Notes under the pieces: model-generated | Seen by the model: only the letters and a program-made list of their open reading frames with translations | What the model was told of the DNA's origin: nothing | Database searches by the model: none | Source: Tethya wilhelma | Lineage: Eukaryota; Porifera; Demospongiae; Tethyida; Tethyidae | Length of the DNA: 64,000 nucleotides | Direction: 5' to 3' | Assembly (NCBI GenBank): GCA_964030475.1 | Contig: CAXIPT010000047.1 | Location: 15,738 to 79,737, forward strand | In this document: positions 1 through 11,016 of the stretch, in pieces | How the letters are laid out: every line of letters starts with the position of its first letter | Numbering within the stretch: position 1 is the stretch's first letter | Program-made: the position numbers and the translations under genes

Positions 1-298
1 TGTAGTATGAACTGACTTGTTAGTAATATTATTGTATGTGTTGTTGCCGACCTTTACCATATATTGTCATGTGATATGATTACCATGTGCTGTCAAGAGG
101 ACTGATAAAAAGTATCTGTTTCTCTCATCTCAACCCCATGCGTCATGCATACTAGACGCATGGGGTTGAGATGAGAGAAACAGATACTTTTTATCAGTCC
201 TCTTGACAGCACATGGTAATCATATCACATGACAATATATGGTAAAGGTCGGCAACAACACATACAATAATATTACTAACAAGTCAGTTCATACTACA
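1..298. repeat. Perfect palindrome, 144-bp arms, 10-bp loop
   Basis: Bases 1-144 are the exact reverse complement of 155-298, with bases 145-154 as the loop. The left arm starts at the first base of the window, so the palindrome may continue outside it. No coding potential was seen. A zero-mismatch palindrome of this size suggests either a very young fold-back insertion or an assembly or library artefact at a contig end. Confidence 0.95.
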
Positions 299-350
299 CC
301 TACAAACTAAACAAACAGTAATCTTGTATGATAAGTAAGCATGGATTTAC

Positions 351-449
351 CTCCAGATCTTGAATATCATCCTTTGCATTAACAGTTGCCGCGATATAAG
401 GGTTCACTGGTAGAAGTTTTCTCAGCAAGATGTATGGTAAAGAACATGT
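351..449 (-). CDS. Candidate internal exon of an unidentified host gene
   Basis: On the minus strand a 99-nt block is bounded by a good acceptor (ttatttacag, just above 449) and a good donor (CTGGAG|gtaaat, just below 351). It is open only in phase 0 and reads 33 codons including RKLLPVNPYIAATVNAKDD. The family is not recognised. Codon content and both splice signals support a real exon of a gene whose other exons lie to the right or outside the window. The call rests only on splice signals and an open frame. Confidence 0.42.
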
Positions 450-501
450 CTGTAAATAAAGAAATAAAAAGTGTACAAGGAAGTTCAGAGCTTGTGTGTG
501 C

Positions 502-504
<3 letters not shown>

Positions 505-537
<33 letters not shown>
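505..537. repeat. (GA)n microsatellite
   Basis: About sixteen GA units follow a short GT-rich stretch. The surrounding stretch 450-800 shows no gene. Confidence 0.95.
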
Positions 538-539
<2 letters not shown>

Positions 540-810
540 AAACTTTCATATAGAATTCAGATGCACTGCAGATAATATTGTAAGTGGTCACTGATACATG
601 ATTCAGACTTTATAAGATATTGTTCAGATAAATTGCTCTAGTAGTGGAGTCACCTAGTTATAGTCATGGGGATAATTTTTTTAATAATACTTTAATTTTG
701 TGGCATAGTTTGTACCTGTCAGCATACGTAATTATGATAGTGATTTAAACAAAAAGCTTGATCATGAGACATTGAACACATAGTGATCATAAATATACCT
801 CTCTAACAAG

Positions 811-998
811 GTGGGTCACCCGGTGAGACTCCATGCGTGCCTCAAGAGAGCTTCCAGAGCATCGACCACGGGACTCCCTCTGAGGGACCTCTCGTTGACG
901 GAGATGGAGAACCCCCCTCTGCTCATACCCCCACAAACCCCACCCGTGACATCACCAGTGAAGAAAAGCTAACTTCCTTTAACAAAATCAACCTTTGA
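811..998 (+). other. GC-rich open segment, possible exon, strand uncertain
   Basis: This stretch is clearly more GC-rich than its AT-rich surroundings. On the plus strand, after a possible acceptor (ctctctaacaag), about 62 codons are open to a TGA at 996-998, rich in P, S, T, E and D. On the minus strand an alternative frame includes SPVVDALEALLRHAWSLTG before a possible donor. Both readings look protein-like and no family is recognised. It may be an exon of the same host gene as 351-449. Confidence 0.3.
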
Positions 999-1170
999 AA
1001 AAACAAACAAGACAAACACATAACAAACTTGAAACACGGTAAAACTCCAGAAGTAATGTATTGTTTTCAGTAGGTGTACTAACATGATGTCATAAAACAG
1101 AAGGTGGTAGCTGCAGCTCTGAGTCCCCATAATACTGCTGTTAGCTAGCTACATTCGCTGTATACCTGAT

Positions 1171-1269
1171 CTAGCCTGATGGGTCTTCAGCTACAATGGA
1201 TGTGCAAGCCATACGACCATTGTATGGAGTAATGAAGTTACCAGTGGTGTTAGGATGGCCACCACCAAA
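1171..1269 (-). CDS. Candidate exon of an unidentified host gene
   Basis: On the minus strand, directly after an acceptor formed by a (CA)n tract (cacacag), 32 codons are open and end in TAG. The reading includes FGGGHPNTTGNFITPYNG. The composition is protein-like but the family is not recognised. The TAG lies a few bases before a possible donor (gatcag|gtatac), so this is a last exon, a nonsense allele, or chance. The (TG)n microsatellite just above 1269 supplies the polypyrimidine side of the acceptor. Confidence 0.33.
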   Translation of the reverse strand, partial: FGGGHPNTTGNFITPYNGRMACTSIVAEDPSG

Positions 1270-1392
1270 CTGTGTGTGTGTGTGTGTGTTTGTTAGTTAA
1301 GGCAATAGTGGTAGCAAACTAGGTAGGATACTGAAAAACTCATAATATTGTTAAGGTTTGCTTTCTAGGCATTAAACTTTGCAAAAGTATTG

Positions 1393-1832
1393 TTAGGTGG
1401 ACTAACTTCAATTTTAGCTATGTTTGGTGTCACGTGATTAAAGTGGGCGGGGCTGCTTGGACCTTGCGCGTTTCTAAAAATGCGGTACGATAAATAATTA
1501 GCCACGCCCACCAAATTTTGACACAAAATTTTTTTGGAAGCAAAAGTTTCCCATTCTGCCTGGAACCGCTTGCATTGAGCATTGGTTTCAGAGAAATGCT
1601 TAAAAAAGCTTCAAATTCGCATGCCTGATTAAGTATGTAAAACTAGAATATCTCTACCCCACCCCAGGGTGCCACCCACCAATACATTGCCCAAAATTAG
1701 GTCATCTCACAAAAAAATTTGGGGGGGCGTGGCTAATTATTTATCGTACCGCATTTTTAAAAATTAATCCCACTATGCAACGAGAAGCCCCGCGATTAAC
1801 CCTGTGACTACGGAATTTTACTTTAACAAACT
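1393..1832. mobile_element. Palindromic MITE
   Basis: A 35-bp exact inverted repeat (1475-1509 and 1725-1759, containing TGCGGTACGATAAATAATTA) lies inside a longer imperfect inverted repeat reaching roughly 1393 and 1832. There is no open frame. The family is unknown and no target duplication could be fixed. Confidence 0.65.
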
Positions 1833-1835
1833 CTG

Positions 1836-1873
1836 CTCGCGGGCCAGACGTGCACTGACGTCTGGCCCGCGAG
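1836..1873. repeat. GC-rich perfect hairpin
   Basis: Sixteen-base arms (CTCGCGGGCCAGACGT at 1836-1851 and its complement at 1858-1873) flank a 6-base loop. The hairpin sits right beside the MITE end in otherwise AT-rich DNA. The following stretch to 2537 holds no recognisable gene. Confidence 0.9.
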
Positions 1874-2537
1874 ACTAGAATGTGTTCTATAGAATGCTAT
1901 ATATAATGAAGCTACTATCTTTTTCCAAGGTTATCTGGCGCAATAATTTTTAGTTACTATAGCTACATGCCCAGATGCCTTTAAGAACCAAATTTACCAA
2001 CTTATGGCTCCGGTCCGATCCATCATGCAACCCTTTCTGTATACTCAAGTTATATCTCAGTAGATACCTACCCCTTTTTTAACGTTCCTCTCCTCAGTTA
2101 TGTCAACTTTTAATTCACTTATACTAACTTATTGACGTGACTGCATGTCCATTATTAGCCTTTCTGTGCTATTTAGTCATGCCACACCTGTATGCTCATG
2201 CTATTGTTTTAATCTGAAAAAGAAAGAAAAAACAAACAAACAAACAAAAAAAAGCTCACTTGAGTATATACTACCCTGGTCTAGACTGATAAATGATAAT
2301 GACTCTGTGAAGAAGTTTATCCCTCTAATCGTGCTCAAACAGTTGGTTTTACAGTCAGAGGTGGTGAGTCTGGTGTGGATATTGAGTCTGCTGAGGTGAT
2401 GATAGCCTATAGATCCCTATTGCACTTAGAACTCGTTCAAAGAGTTTCAATCCTCTTCCTCAATATGCTTTTATTTGTCCTGTTCCACATTTTGTAACTC
2501 ATGCAGTCCTAGTGGCATAGCAAAGAAATTATAGTAA

Positions 2538-3232
2538 CAAGTGAAAAAAACATTGGAAATGTAATGAGACACAGGAATGGCCAAATCATAAAAAAGCGAG
2601 CAAACAAGATGGAATGGCCACTAAAATTACTCAATGAATAATTAATTCCAGTGTGCTGCAATGGCGGGTATGTTGTTGGTATGAAAAAGGTTATGTCAAG
2701 CATTTGAAACTGTGTGGTTAAAGTTGACTAAATTTACTAAATAGACAAAGGCATGTTGTTGGTAAGAGAAACTTTGGTCTATCACAGACGATATACATGA
2801 AAATTTGTTTTGCTAAAACCTAGTACCTTTATCCATGCATGTTGGCACGAGTTAGCTTCGTATCAGGCCACACCCTCTTTTAGTGTTACAGACTAAATGT
2901 GTAACTTGAAGAGCTGGGAGGAGACTGGGAACTAGGCTAGGAACGACTGTTGGTATACATCAATCCTAATCTTAAGTTGTAGCCTGTAAGAATCCAAGGT
3001 GCTTAAGTGTTGCAGTGCATGTGCATTATAGTGTTGCAATCATAATGTTTACTGATGATTTCATGATGTGTCTTTGCTTTTAATACAGTGCTTACTAAAA
3101 TTTTGCCATGCAGCACACAGGAATTAATTATTCATTGAATAATTTTAGTGGCCATTCCATCTTGTTTGCTCGCTTTTTTATGACTTGGCCATTCCTGTGT
3201 CTCATTATATTTCCAATGTTTTTTTCACTTGT
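2538..3232 (+). mobile_element. Family F fold-back element, long copy 1
   Basis: The terminal inverted repeat starts CAAGTGAAAAAAACATTGG, continues through GAGACACAGGAATGGCC and AAACAAGATGGAATGGC, and returns in reverse at 3119-3232. The central part (about 2700-3100) is non-coding. The same terminal repeat recurs in five other copies in this window. Confidence 0.85.
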
Positions 3233-3888
3233 TTGCTATGATTTTTTTTACTTGTGCATACAATAAGAATAGTAATCATATAATAATATTATAGACAAGT
3301 TATAATTCAATAATAATAATTTATAATAAGAAGAATAAGAATACAATGAGAATAATGGTAGATTTCAATAAGATAAACTGTTAGTTCCTACTAATTATAT
3401 TAACTTTTGAATTTTCTATCTAAAAAATGAGAGATTTGAATTTGTAAATTAAACAGCACAATAGAAATGTTCAGACTTACTTTAAGGTTAAGAACCATAG
3501 TGTGTGGACGTGGCCTTTGGATCCGGACGGGTCCACCCCCACCACCATTGCCACCACCATTGCCATCACCGTCGCCACGTCCCTGTCCCCGTCCCCTTCC
3601 CCTTCCACGTTNATGGACGGGGACGTGGACAAGATTTTGACTTGCCTGCCAATAATGTACGTGGACGTGGTGATGGCAATGCACTGGGTGATGACGGTGC
3701 GGGTGGACCCATCCGCACCCAAAGACCACGTCCACATACGATAGTTCTTAACCTTAAAGTAAGTCTCTGAACATTTCTATATGCTGTTTAATTTTACTAA
3801 TGCAAATCTCTCATTATTTAGATAGAAAAATCGAAAGTTAATATAATTAGTAGGAACTAACAGTTTGTTATTTAGTCTATCCTTATTG

Positions 3889-3926
<38 letters not shown>

Positions 3927-3989
3927 TACTGTATACTATTATTATTGTCATCATCATTATTAGCATTATTATTAAAAAATCACAACAAA

Positions 3990-4706
3990 CAAGTAAAAAA
4001 AAAACATTGGAAATGTTATGAGACACAGGAATGGCCAAATCGTAAAAAAGCGAGCAAACAAGAAGGAATGGCTACTAAAATTACTCAATGAATAATTAAT
4101 TCCTGTGTGCTGCATGGCAAAATTTTAGTAAAATTTTAGTAAGCACTGTATTAAAAGATCAGATTCAAAGACACATCATGAAATTAATCATCGATCAGTA
4201 AACATTATGATTGCAACACTATAATGCACATGCACTGCAACACTTAAGCACCTTGGATTCTTAAAGGCTACAACTTAAGATTAGGATTGATGTATATCAA
4301 CAGTCGTGCCTAGCCTAGTTCCCAGTCTCCTCCCAGCTCTTCAAGTTACACATTTAGTCTGTAACACTAAAAGAGGGTGTGGCCTGATACGAAGCTAACT
4401 CGTGCCAACATGCATGGATAAAGGTGTTAGCAAAACAAATTTTCATGTATATCGTCTGTGATAGACCAAAGATTCTCTTACCAACAACATGTCTTTGTCT
4501 ATTTAGTAAATTTAGTCAACTTTGACCACACAGTTTCAAATGCTTGACATGACCCTTTTCATACCAACAACATACCCGCCATTGCAGCACACAGGAATTA
4601 ATTATTCATTGAGTAATTTTAGTAGCCATTCCTTCTTGTTTGCTCGCTTTTTTACGATTTGGCCATTCCTGTGTCTCATAACATTTCCAATGTTTTTTTT
4701 TACTTG
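3990..4706 (-). mobile_element. Family F fold-back element, long copy 2 (inverted)
   Basis: This is the reverse-complement counterpart of 2538-3232. It shares the terminal repeat and the roughly 400-bp centre, including the stretch around 4300-4420 with TTCCCAGTCTCCTCCCAGCT. It is diverged from copy 1 by scattered substitutions and small indels. Confidence 0.85.
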
Positions 4707-4722
4707 TTTGTTCTAGATATAG

Positions 4723-5130
4723 CTGTTGCAAGCCTCCACTCGTGGCTTCCTAGAAAAACAGTTATAAAGTTGTATGCTAGGTAAACTAGGGGCGGTCCAT
4801 ATACTCTCTGTATCATAATTAGATTGTGTAGAGTACAGGCTGAATATTACCACAAACAGCCACATGGCCAGTTTAATTATTTAGTGAGAAGCGAGTAGCT
4901 AGGAAAGAAGACCCAGGAGAAGGCTACTGGACTCATGGAGGTAAAGTGGTAGATTCTAGATAGAATAAGTTCTAGGAACTAAGATAAGCCTCAGAATAAC
5001 CTATATGAAATTGCGTACAGGGTGAGGCAACACCCACGAGCAGAAAACTGCTCTATGTGGGTGCTTGAATAAGAAGCTTTAACTGATCTCTCTGTGCATG
5101 TGCTGTACCGAAATTCTGTGAACAAAAGCG
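4723..5130 (+). mobile_element. Family K fragment
   Basis: Similar to the interior of the TA-flanked elements at 19153-20060 and 35159-36059, sharing CACTCGTGGCTTCCTAGAAA and GAAGACCCAGGAGAAGG. Both termini are missing. From about 5130 to 5940 no gene is supported. Confidence 0.65.
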
Positions 5131-5944
5131 GTATTCTTGCAGTTTAGGTTCCGTAGGGTTAACAATTTGAGTAATCACGTGATGATCGCGAGCTCTAAAG
5201 TGTGTAACTGACAATAAGATCCAAGAAGCTTCTACTCGACTATTACATATACCCGAAGCGTGACTAGAACTCTAGAAGCTAGGTGCCTTGAAGGGATACT
5301 CTACTCAGGTTTGTTCAGGCATGTAGCAGCCATTTTGGCAATGCAAAAGTTTGGTTAAGAATATCTCTGTACTGGTTTAATTTTAAGCATTTAAACTTGG
5401 TACAAATATTTACCACTGCAGTTTCTTCAGACACACCAAGTTTGAGCATCACGTGGTAAAGGGGAGGGGGGCTGGTCCAAACATATGCAGGCGGTTCGCA
5501 TAGTCTATACTGGTTATTGCCAAAGTTATGGTCAACATGTTTATTGCATATAGTCACGCTGGTTAATTAACGATGACCTCATGAACTCCACAGCTGACTA
5601 TCTACTCCACAGCTGACAGCTAACTATCATCAAGCACTGGTTAGAAAGTGACTGATAGAGATGAGCTCAGTGAGAACCATAATATCTGAACAGCAGAGAG
5701 GGGTTCTGTTGATCAAGGGATGAAAAGCTGCGGTACTTCCACGTTGACTATACGTCAAGCTGCAGCAGCTAAAAACAGGCTTGGGAATCAGCACAATTAA
5801 TGCAAGAGCCACAGTTCAGTGACTACGACCGCGTAGTCAATATTGCTAGATGGTCAGTTGTCAGAAGTATCTGACCATGTATTTGCTTCTAGCATCCTAT
5901 TATAATCAACAGTGATAACAGATTCATATATAGCTCAGTGTCTA

Positions 5945-6181
5945 GATGGTCAATGTTGCATTGTAGTAATTAGCTTTAGATTGTCAATGTCATGGTGACA
6001 TATAGTCAACAGTGATTGTTAGTAGAGTTGACTGGTCAATGTTGCATTTTAGTAATTGGATGGTCAATGTTCATGATAATGTACATAGTCAACAGTGATT
6101 GTTAGTATAGTTGACTATGGTCAATGTTGCATTCTAGTAAGGATGGTCAACGTTCATGATAGTGTATGTAGTCAACAGTGA
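5945..6181. repeat. Imperfect minisatellite
   Basis: About two to three diverged units share GATGGTCAATGTTGCATT and AGTCAACAGTGATTGTTAG. No coding role is seen. The next stretch to 6404 is non-coding. Confidence 0.7.
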
Positions 6182-6404
6182 TTAAATATTATACATGTTT
6201 TAGGCATCTTTTGTTTTCCCTTTTTTGGATCATCTTACGAATATTTTTGGTGTGTTAACTTTTTATGCATCTTAGCGCTTGCATAGCTTTGTTTAACGCT
6301 AGCAAAAATGCGCTAATTAGGGGGCGTGTGCACCTGAAGTGGGCATGGCACCCCAAAATTTTTAGGCACTTTGCGCCGGAAAACCCTCTCTAAAAATCCT
6401 AGCT

Positions 6405-7810
6405 ATGCCCCTGATGACTGGTGATGTTGTGCCTGCAGCACAGTCAGCTCGACCTGAAACTAGACGTTTGGATGACCATCATGAGTTGGTTATACTAGGT
6501 ATTATAATTGATAATCCTTGTACTGAGATGTGCTCTTTGGTAAAAGAGGCAACAGTAGTGACTGTATTGGCATCAACTGTTTGTCGTGTACTGAAAGAGA
6601 ACGGATTTACACGAAGGAAGGTACAGAATGTTGCTAAGCAAAGGAACATTGAATATAGAGCACAATTTAGGGCACGTTCAATGCTGTTAGAAAGGAGTTA
6701 TTTGTCTGGGTGGATGAGACTGGAAGTGATCGCCGACAAGCAATGAGAAAATTTGGTTATTCACTCCAAGGCTTGCCACCAGTTTGTCACAGATTGTTAG
6801 CCAGGTGAACTAGAATGTCTGCAATAGCTGCTATTTGTTCTAATAGGCTAATCGATGCTGAGCTTGTCATCGGAACAGTCAGTGAAGATAGGTTTGTTGA
6901 TTTTTAACCCTTGGTGCGCATGCGCAGTAGGGGTTATGGTAGTCGTTTTGTCTGTGTGTGTGTGTGTTCCAACTATATCTTAAGAACGGCAGCTCCTGTC
7001 TTCAAAAGCGGTAAAATAATCGAGATTATCTAAAAAAAATTACACAAAGAATTTAACAAAAGCCTGTAGTTCCTGAGATCTGAGGCTTTTCAGCCTCTTT
7101 GAGCGCTAAGCTTCAAGGCCACACCCATAATTTTGGGGGACGAGCCTGAGCGAGCTTCATAGCATAGACAGTAGAAGCTTAGCTACTGATATGAAATGGC
7201 CTGAGGTCCTTTTACAAAGCAACAAAAGTCTATAGTTTCTGAAATCTGAGGCTTTTCAGCCTATCTGAGCTAAGCTTTGAGGCCACACCCATTCATCCTG
7301 TTAAAATTTTGGAGCAAGCATGAGGGGCGAGCCTGAGCGAGTCCCATAGCATAGCTGCAGACCTGCTTATTGATACACACTCATCCAACTACATTATACA
7401 GAAATAACAATATAACACAATAGACTGCTATAATATATCAAATACCATCATAATACTTATGAGATTCAGTATGTATACGCACCAAGGGTTATGCACCTTG
7501 GTGCCTTCATCTTAGAGTATACCAAATATGCACCCTTTTGATGGTTGCAACCCACGATCAATAATGGTCCTCGACAACTGCTCCATCCATCATGTATCTG
7601 AGGTGTCAGAGCTAGCTGAGCAAGCTGGAATACTTGTCATATACGTACCTTCATACAGTCCCGACCTCAACCCTATAGAACAAATATTATCTAAAATACG
7701 AAGATTTGTATCAAACATAAGATGACCGCAATGTCATCATCCAGTCTGCTTTTAATAGCATTACAAAAGGGCAATGTTTAGCTTGGATAAGAGACTGTGG
7801 ATATGAATAA
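6405..7810 (+). pseudogene. Tc1/mariner-like transposase (DDE_3 type), broken
   Basis: This is the relic of a cut-and-paste transposase of the IS630/Tc1/mariner superfamily. The first 113 codons from 6405 cover the helix-turn-helix region (STVCRVLKENGFTRRKVQ). After a frameshift near 6700 the first catalytic block reads VDETGSDRR and continues to about 6905. Past an inserted MITE, the second block has LDNCSIHHV (Asp) and YSPDLNPIE (Glu). A last frameshift near 7720 leads to the C-terminus ending CGYE at 7810. The layout matches the transposase at 32800-33766 block for block. It is inactive, with at least three frame breaks, one stop (about 6809) and the insertion. Its 3' end faces the SHOCT-like gene at 8932-10561. 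Confidence 0.85.
6907..7489. mobile_element. TA-flanked MITE inside the Tc1-like transposase
   Basis: The terminal inverted repeats ACCCTTGGTGCG and CGCACCAAGGGT are flanked by TA at 6905-6906 and 7490-7491. TA duplication is the mark of Tc1/mariner-type insertion. The 583-bp interior is non-coding and contains a diverged internal direct repeat (TGAGGCTTTTCAGCC twice, about 180 bp apart). It splits the transposase between its first and second catalytic Asp blocks, so it is younger than that gene. Confidence 0.85.
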
Positions 7811-7861
7811 TTATAAGTTCTGAACTTTAACATTAATTGCATGCATTGATCATTGCCATTG

Positions 7862-8131
7862 CAAGTGAAAAAAACATTGGAAATGTAATGAGACATAGGA
7901 ATGGCCAAATCGTAAAAAAGAAAGCAAACAAGATGGAATAGCTGTTTGAGTGTGTGCAGAATCATTCCTGTGTGGGCTGCATGTAGTACTCTCTTTCCAT
8001 GTTGAGTCTCTCATTTTGCCCATAGGAATAATTCTTTACACACTTAAACAGCTATTCCATCTTGTTTGCTTTCTTTTTTACGATTTGGCCATTCTTATGT
8101 CTCATCACATTTCCAATGTTTTTTTCACTTG
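7862..8131. mobile_element. Family F fold-back element, short copy 3
   Basis: Near-complete inverted repeat with the family F terminus (CAAGTGAAAAAAACATTGG) and a short centre that is itself palindromic around GTGTGTGCAGAATCATTCC. It lies between the two convergent genes of the Tc1-like pair. Confidence 0.85.
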
Positions 8132-8399
8132 TTTGTTCTCATTTTTTCACAATTCTACATCACATTTGAGTTTGTGTGTATATGGTAGCTACTTGTACAC
8201 TATCAGCATGGATATTATAGCTTATGTTATAATCTACAATATCAGCAATGTCAGTGAAGCAGCTGCTCATCTTCATATAATGAAAACTATGTAACAAAGT
8301 AGTCTATTCACCTCCTGAATATTCAAGGCTGAAAGGTACCAGTAACTGGTTACAGAGACTTCAGCACAACCAGAAATCTTCAGGTCAAACGGGCAGGCA

Positions 8400-8914
8400 G
8401 CGAATATTCGGATTCCAAATAACGCACACTTGTCTAACTGGAAAGGGTCGTCACTTTGATTTCCAAAGTAGCTAATGAATTTATTAATGAGTAGAGAAAT
8501 GAATGGCTGCCATACGGGGAAGGTGCTTTTCGTCTTGTATCTAGCGATTCAGCTAGAGAAACGAATAACCGATGCAAAAAGCGACTGAAGACAAAGATAC
8601 CAAGTTTATTTTTTCAAGAATCAGCTTCTGAAAGTGAGCGGTCTCTGAGGAAAGGCTTGCCAACATAGAAGAATAAGAAGAAGAAGAAGAAGAAGATGGA
8701 GAAAATTGGAGGTTTGGCATATTTTTGTTTGGTACTTTAGCGATGGTTTTAGGCCATGTTTTTAGGCTTGGTAGAAAGGGAAAGAGCTAAATAGTAGCTT
8801 AAGAAGCCTTTTAGTGCCAAGCGCTCAGTTTTTGCAGAGTTATTCGCGTAAATATTTGTATTGCGCTAATGGGGCACCCGTGCCATTCCTATGTACCCAG
8901 TACCGTACTGGGAA
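8400..8914 (+). mobile_element. Family G element, copy 1
   Basis: The right end is the palindrome CCCAGTACCGTACTGGG. Inside are the family words TTTTAGTGCCAAGCGCTCAG and GAATATTTGTATTGCG and an (AGA)n tract at about 8668-8696. Shared with copies at 16785-17262, 28390-29038, 48294-48800 and several fragments. The left end is uncertain. Confidence 0.7.
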
Positions 8915-8931
8915 TTCTATAATAGTCAGTG

Positions 8932-10561
8932 TCAAAACTTCTTAATATCGTTCATTTCTATGGTACTCTGCAGATCCTTGTACTCTTCTTCTGTAATGTC
9001 CCCTCGCTCCATTAACTTGTGCCACTTTTCAAGTTGATCAATACACTCAGAGCGAACAGTTATTCTCTTAGATGGTGATATTCCAACAGCAGAGGAGGTT
9101 GGACACACATCACGTGCGAATCTAATTTGCATATACATCGACTGCCCTCGGTCATTTGTAAATAGTGAAATGGAAGTGGTTAGGATGAAATAAAGCTGCC
9201 TGAAGGGAAATATGCTTAACCTTGATGATGTTCTACTTGCAAATTAAAAAAAAAGTGGAAAACCATTGCAAAACCATTCCATGCTATATGGTTTCATCGT
9301 GTTCAGGGTTTGTTTTTTTTTTTTAAGTGTCCCTTCGGGTTAACCACAATTGTGGCTAACGAGGGCCTACAAATAGCCTAGGGCTAATGAACGCAGGTCC
9401 CCCGCGACCTCCAACAATCAAAGACCAGCCATAGTAAGCTGCTTTATTCGGTGTGGCGGCAGAAATGAGCAAGGACAGTTATCCAGGAATGCTAATTAAA
9501 CTCGCTACTATGACATAATTATTACTCATGTCCAACCTCCTCTGTTCCAACAGGGCCTGACTCAGCACTTTTTGTACCACTTTATCAGTAACGAAGAATG
9601 CTTTTTTAATTGAATCATATGTGCCCAAGCCCGAAGCTGTTCCTGAATGAAATTCTTATTCTCTTTAAGTTTTTCATAAATACTATCAACTTCGTCCATC
9701 TTATTCACATGTGACTTGAAGCTTGTTCCTTTGCTGGATTTTTTGCAATATCATCTTCCTTTTTTTTTTTTGTCTTACCAGATGCATCTGACAAGGTCTG
9801 AGGAGTGTCATTAGGTCTCTTGCTAGCTTGAGGAACAACTTTAACCCAAAGAATCACTGGTGATTTTGTACAATATACTTCATACATGGACGTAACATCT
9901 GCATCACTGTCAATGGGCTGTTTTCCTTTTTATTCCATGCCCAGGAATGATGAATCCAAACAGCAACCAGTCACTATCTTTTAAAAGACCCTTTTGTTTC
10001 AACATATCCTTGATTGTCTCATCAAGATATCTGCTGTCAAGTCATCAATCAAACCTCCAGGTTAAAGACGATGGATTATTTTTACTTTGTAGTTTACTTC
10101 AATCTAAAGATGTAAACATAGTGTACAAATTGTTAAAGATTACTGTGGCTCAGTAGTAGCTATCTACCCATCAGTTATAATTAGTGATGGATTATTTTTA
10201 CTTTGTAGTTTACTTCAATCTAAAGATGTAAACATAGTGTACAAATTGTTAAAGATTACTGTGGCTCAGTAGTAGCTATCTACCCATCAGTTATAATTAG
10301 TGAGTAGCTAACTTGACACTCATAACTTTTTACAATCACTGGGCTGGGCTGCTTCAGAATATAGTTTAATGCTATAGACTGTCTATGTATTCACATGCAG
10401 ACTTCATGAACTACTTCTGAGTTTACCTGGACATCCTCTTCGTCAACTTGAATAGGCCGCACAGGACTTGACAATGGACTTGACGCTACAATATAGGTTA
10501 CATTTGTTTGGTTGACTGTCCCAACAGAAATGACGCCTTCATTATCAGCGCTATTCTCCAT
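8932..10561 (-). pseudogene. SHOCT-like accessory gene, copy 1
   Basis: Three-exon gene of a repetitive family with a SHOCT-like C-terminus. Exon 1 (10561-10427, ATG at 10561) ends DEEDVQ at donor CAG|gtaaac. Exon 2 starts at 9917 after aaaacag, in phase. It carries a Lys-rich stretch at a poly-T run (about 9761-9771) where the frame slips, then SIYEKLKENKNF, EEQLRAWAH-like words and another slip near 9600. The last exon (about 9141-8932) reads ISPSKRITVRSECIDQL and GDITEEEYKDL, the helix-turn pattern of SHOCT (short C-terminal) domains. Function unknown. It converges on the Tc1-like transposase at 6405-7810, the same pairing as at 31873-33893, so a transposon accessory role is inferred. The frameshifts suggest a pseudogene, though the homopolymer slip could be a sequencing error. 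Confidence 0.62.
10070..10301. repeat. Exact 116-bp tandem duplication
   Basis: Bases 10070-10185 are repeated at 10186-10301 without a visible mismatch. The duplication lies in intron 1 of the SHOCT-like gene. Confidence 0.93.
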
Positions 10562-10769
10562 TCTCTCAGTGCATAAAGCAATCTCAAGAGTCAAGAAGGA
10601 AAAACCAAGACCCTCTCTAGCTTTTTACAAAACTAAGGCCATGTGACTAAGTAATACTTGCACGTGATATATCAGCACATGCCGCGCGCTCTCACGCGTG
10701 CACGATCATGTTGACGTACGTCGCGCAAATTCGAAGCGAAGTGAAATCAACAGTAGCAACAACTTTAAA

Positions 10770-10955
10770 ACCATTTTTCTAGGAAGCCACGAGTGGAGGC
10801 AGGGCTGCTTGCAATGGCTATATCTAGAAAACTACTATAGCTATGCACATCAAATTTTGATATGCACTTCCTGGGAAGGCCTAGATATACGTGGAATAGC
10901 TAACTCAAAATTCGCGGAAATTCCCAAACGTCTGGTTTTCGCTTGACAGGTAACA
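10770..10955 (-). mobile_element. Family K end fragment
   Basis: Reverse complement of the left end of the family K elements, sharing AACTCAAAATTCGCGGAAA and TTTTCGCTTGACAGG. The terminal TGTGACC is altered here (ggtaac). It abuts and probably truncates the EnSpm-type fragment to its right. Confidence 0.7.
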
Positions 10956-11016
10956 AATACTTCACGCATGCATCCATGGCAAATGAAAACACAAAAGCTG
11001 CTGCTATAGTACATAC

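Larger units (their letters stand above)
2538..4706. repeat. 2.2-kb nested palindrome centred on an N
   Basis: Two long fold-back elements (2538-3232 and 3990-4706) lie in opposite orientation. The DNA between them is also an imperfect inverted repeat (about 3380-3500 against 3740-3870). The symmetry axis falls at about 3611-3622, and the single N is at 3612. The arms differ by substitutions and indels, so this is not a simple copy of one read. The centre (about 3497-3735) is GC-rich and repetitive, with GGACGTGG and CCACCATTGCCACC motifs. Its open frames are low-complexity G/D/N/R strings and are not called as genes. A (TTA)n tract lies at 3897-3927. Confidence 0.85.

Noticed and set aside
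811..998. A ribosomal RNA or SINE origin for the GC-rich block.
   Set aside because: No rRNA or tRNA-promoter motif was recognised, and codon-like structure is the better reading.
3400..3770. Overlapping open frames on both strands around the N at 3612, with GRGRGRGQGRG-type repeats resembling an RGG-box protein.
   Set aside because: They are translations of a GC-rich palindromic repeat, run through the N, and have no start or splice context.
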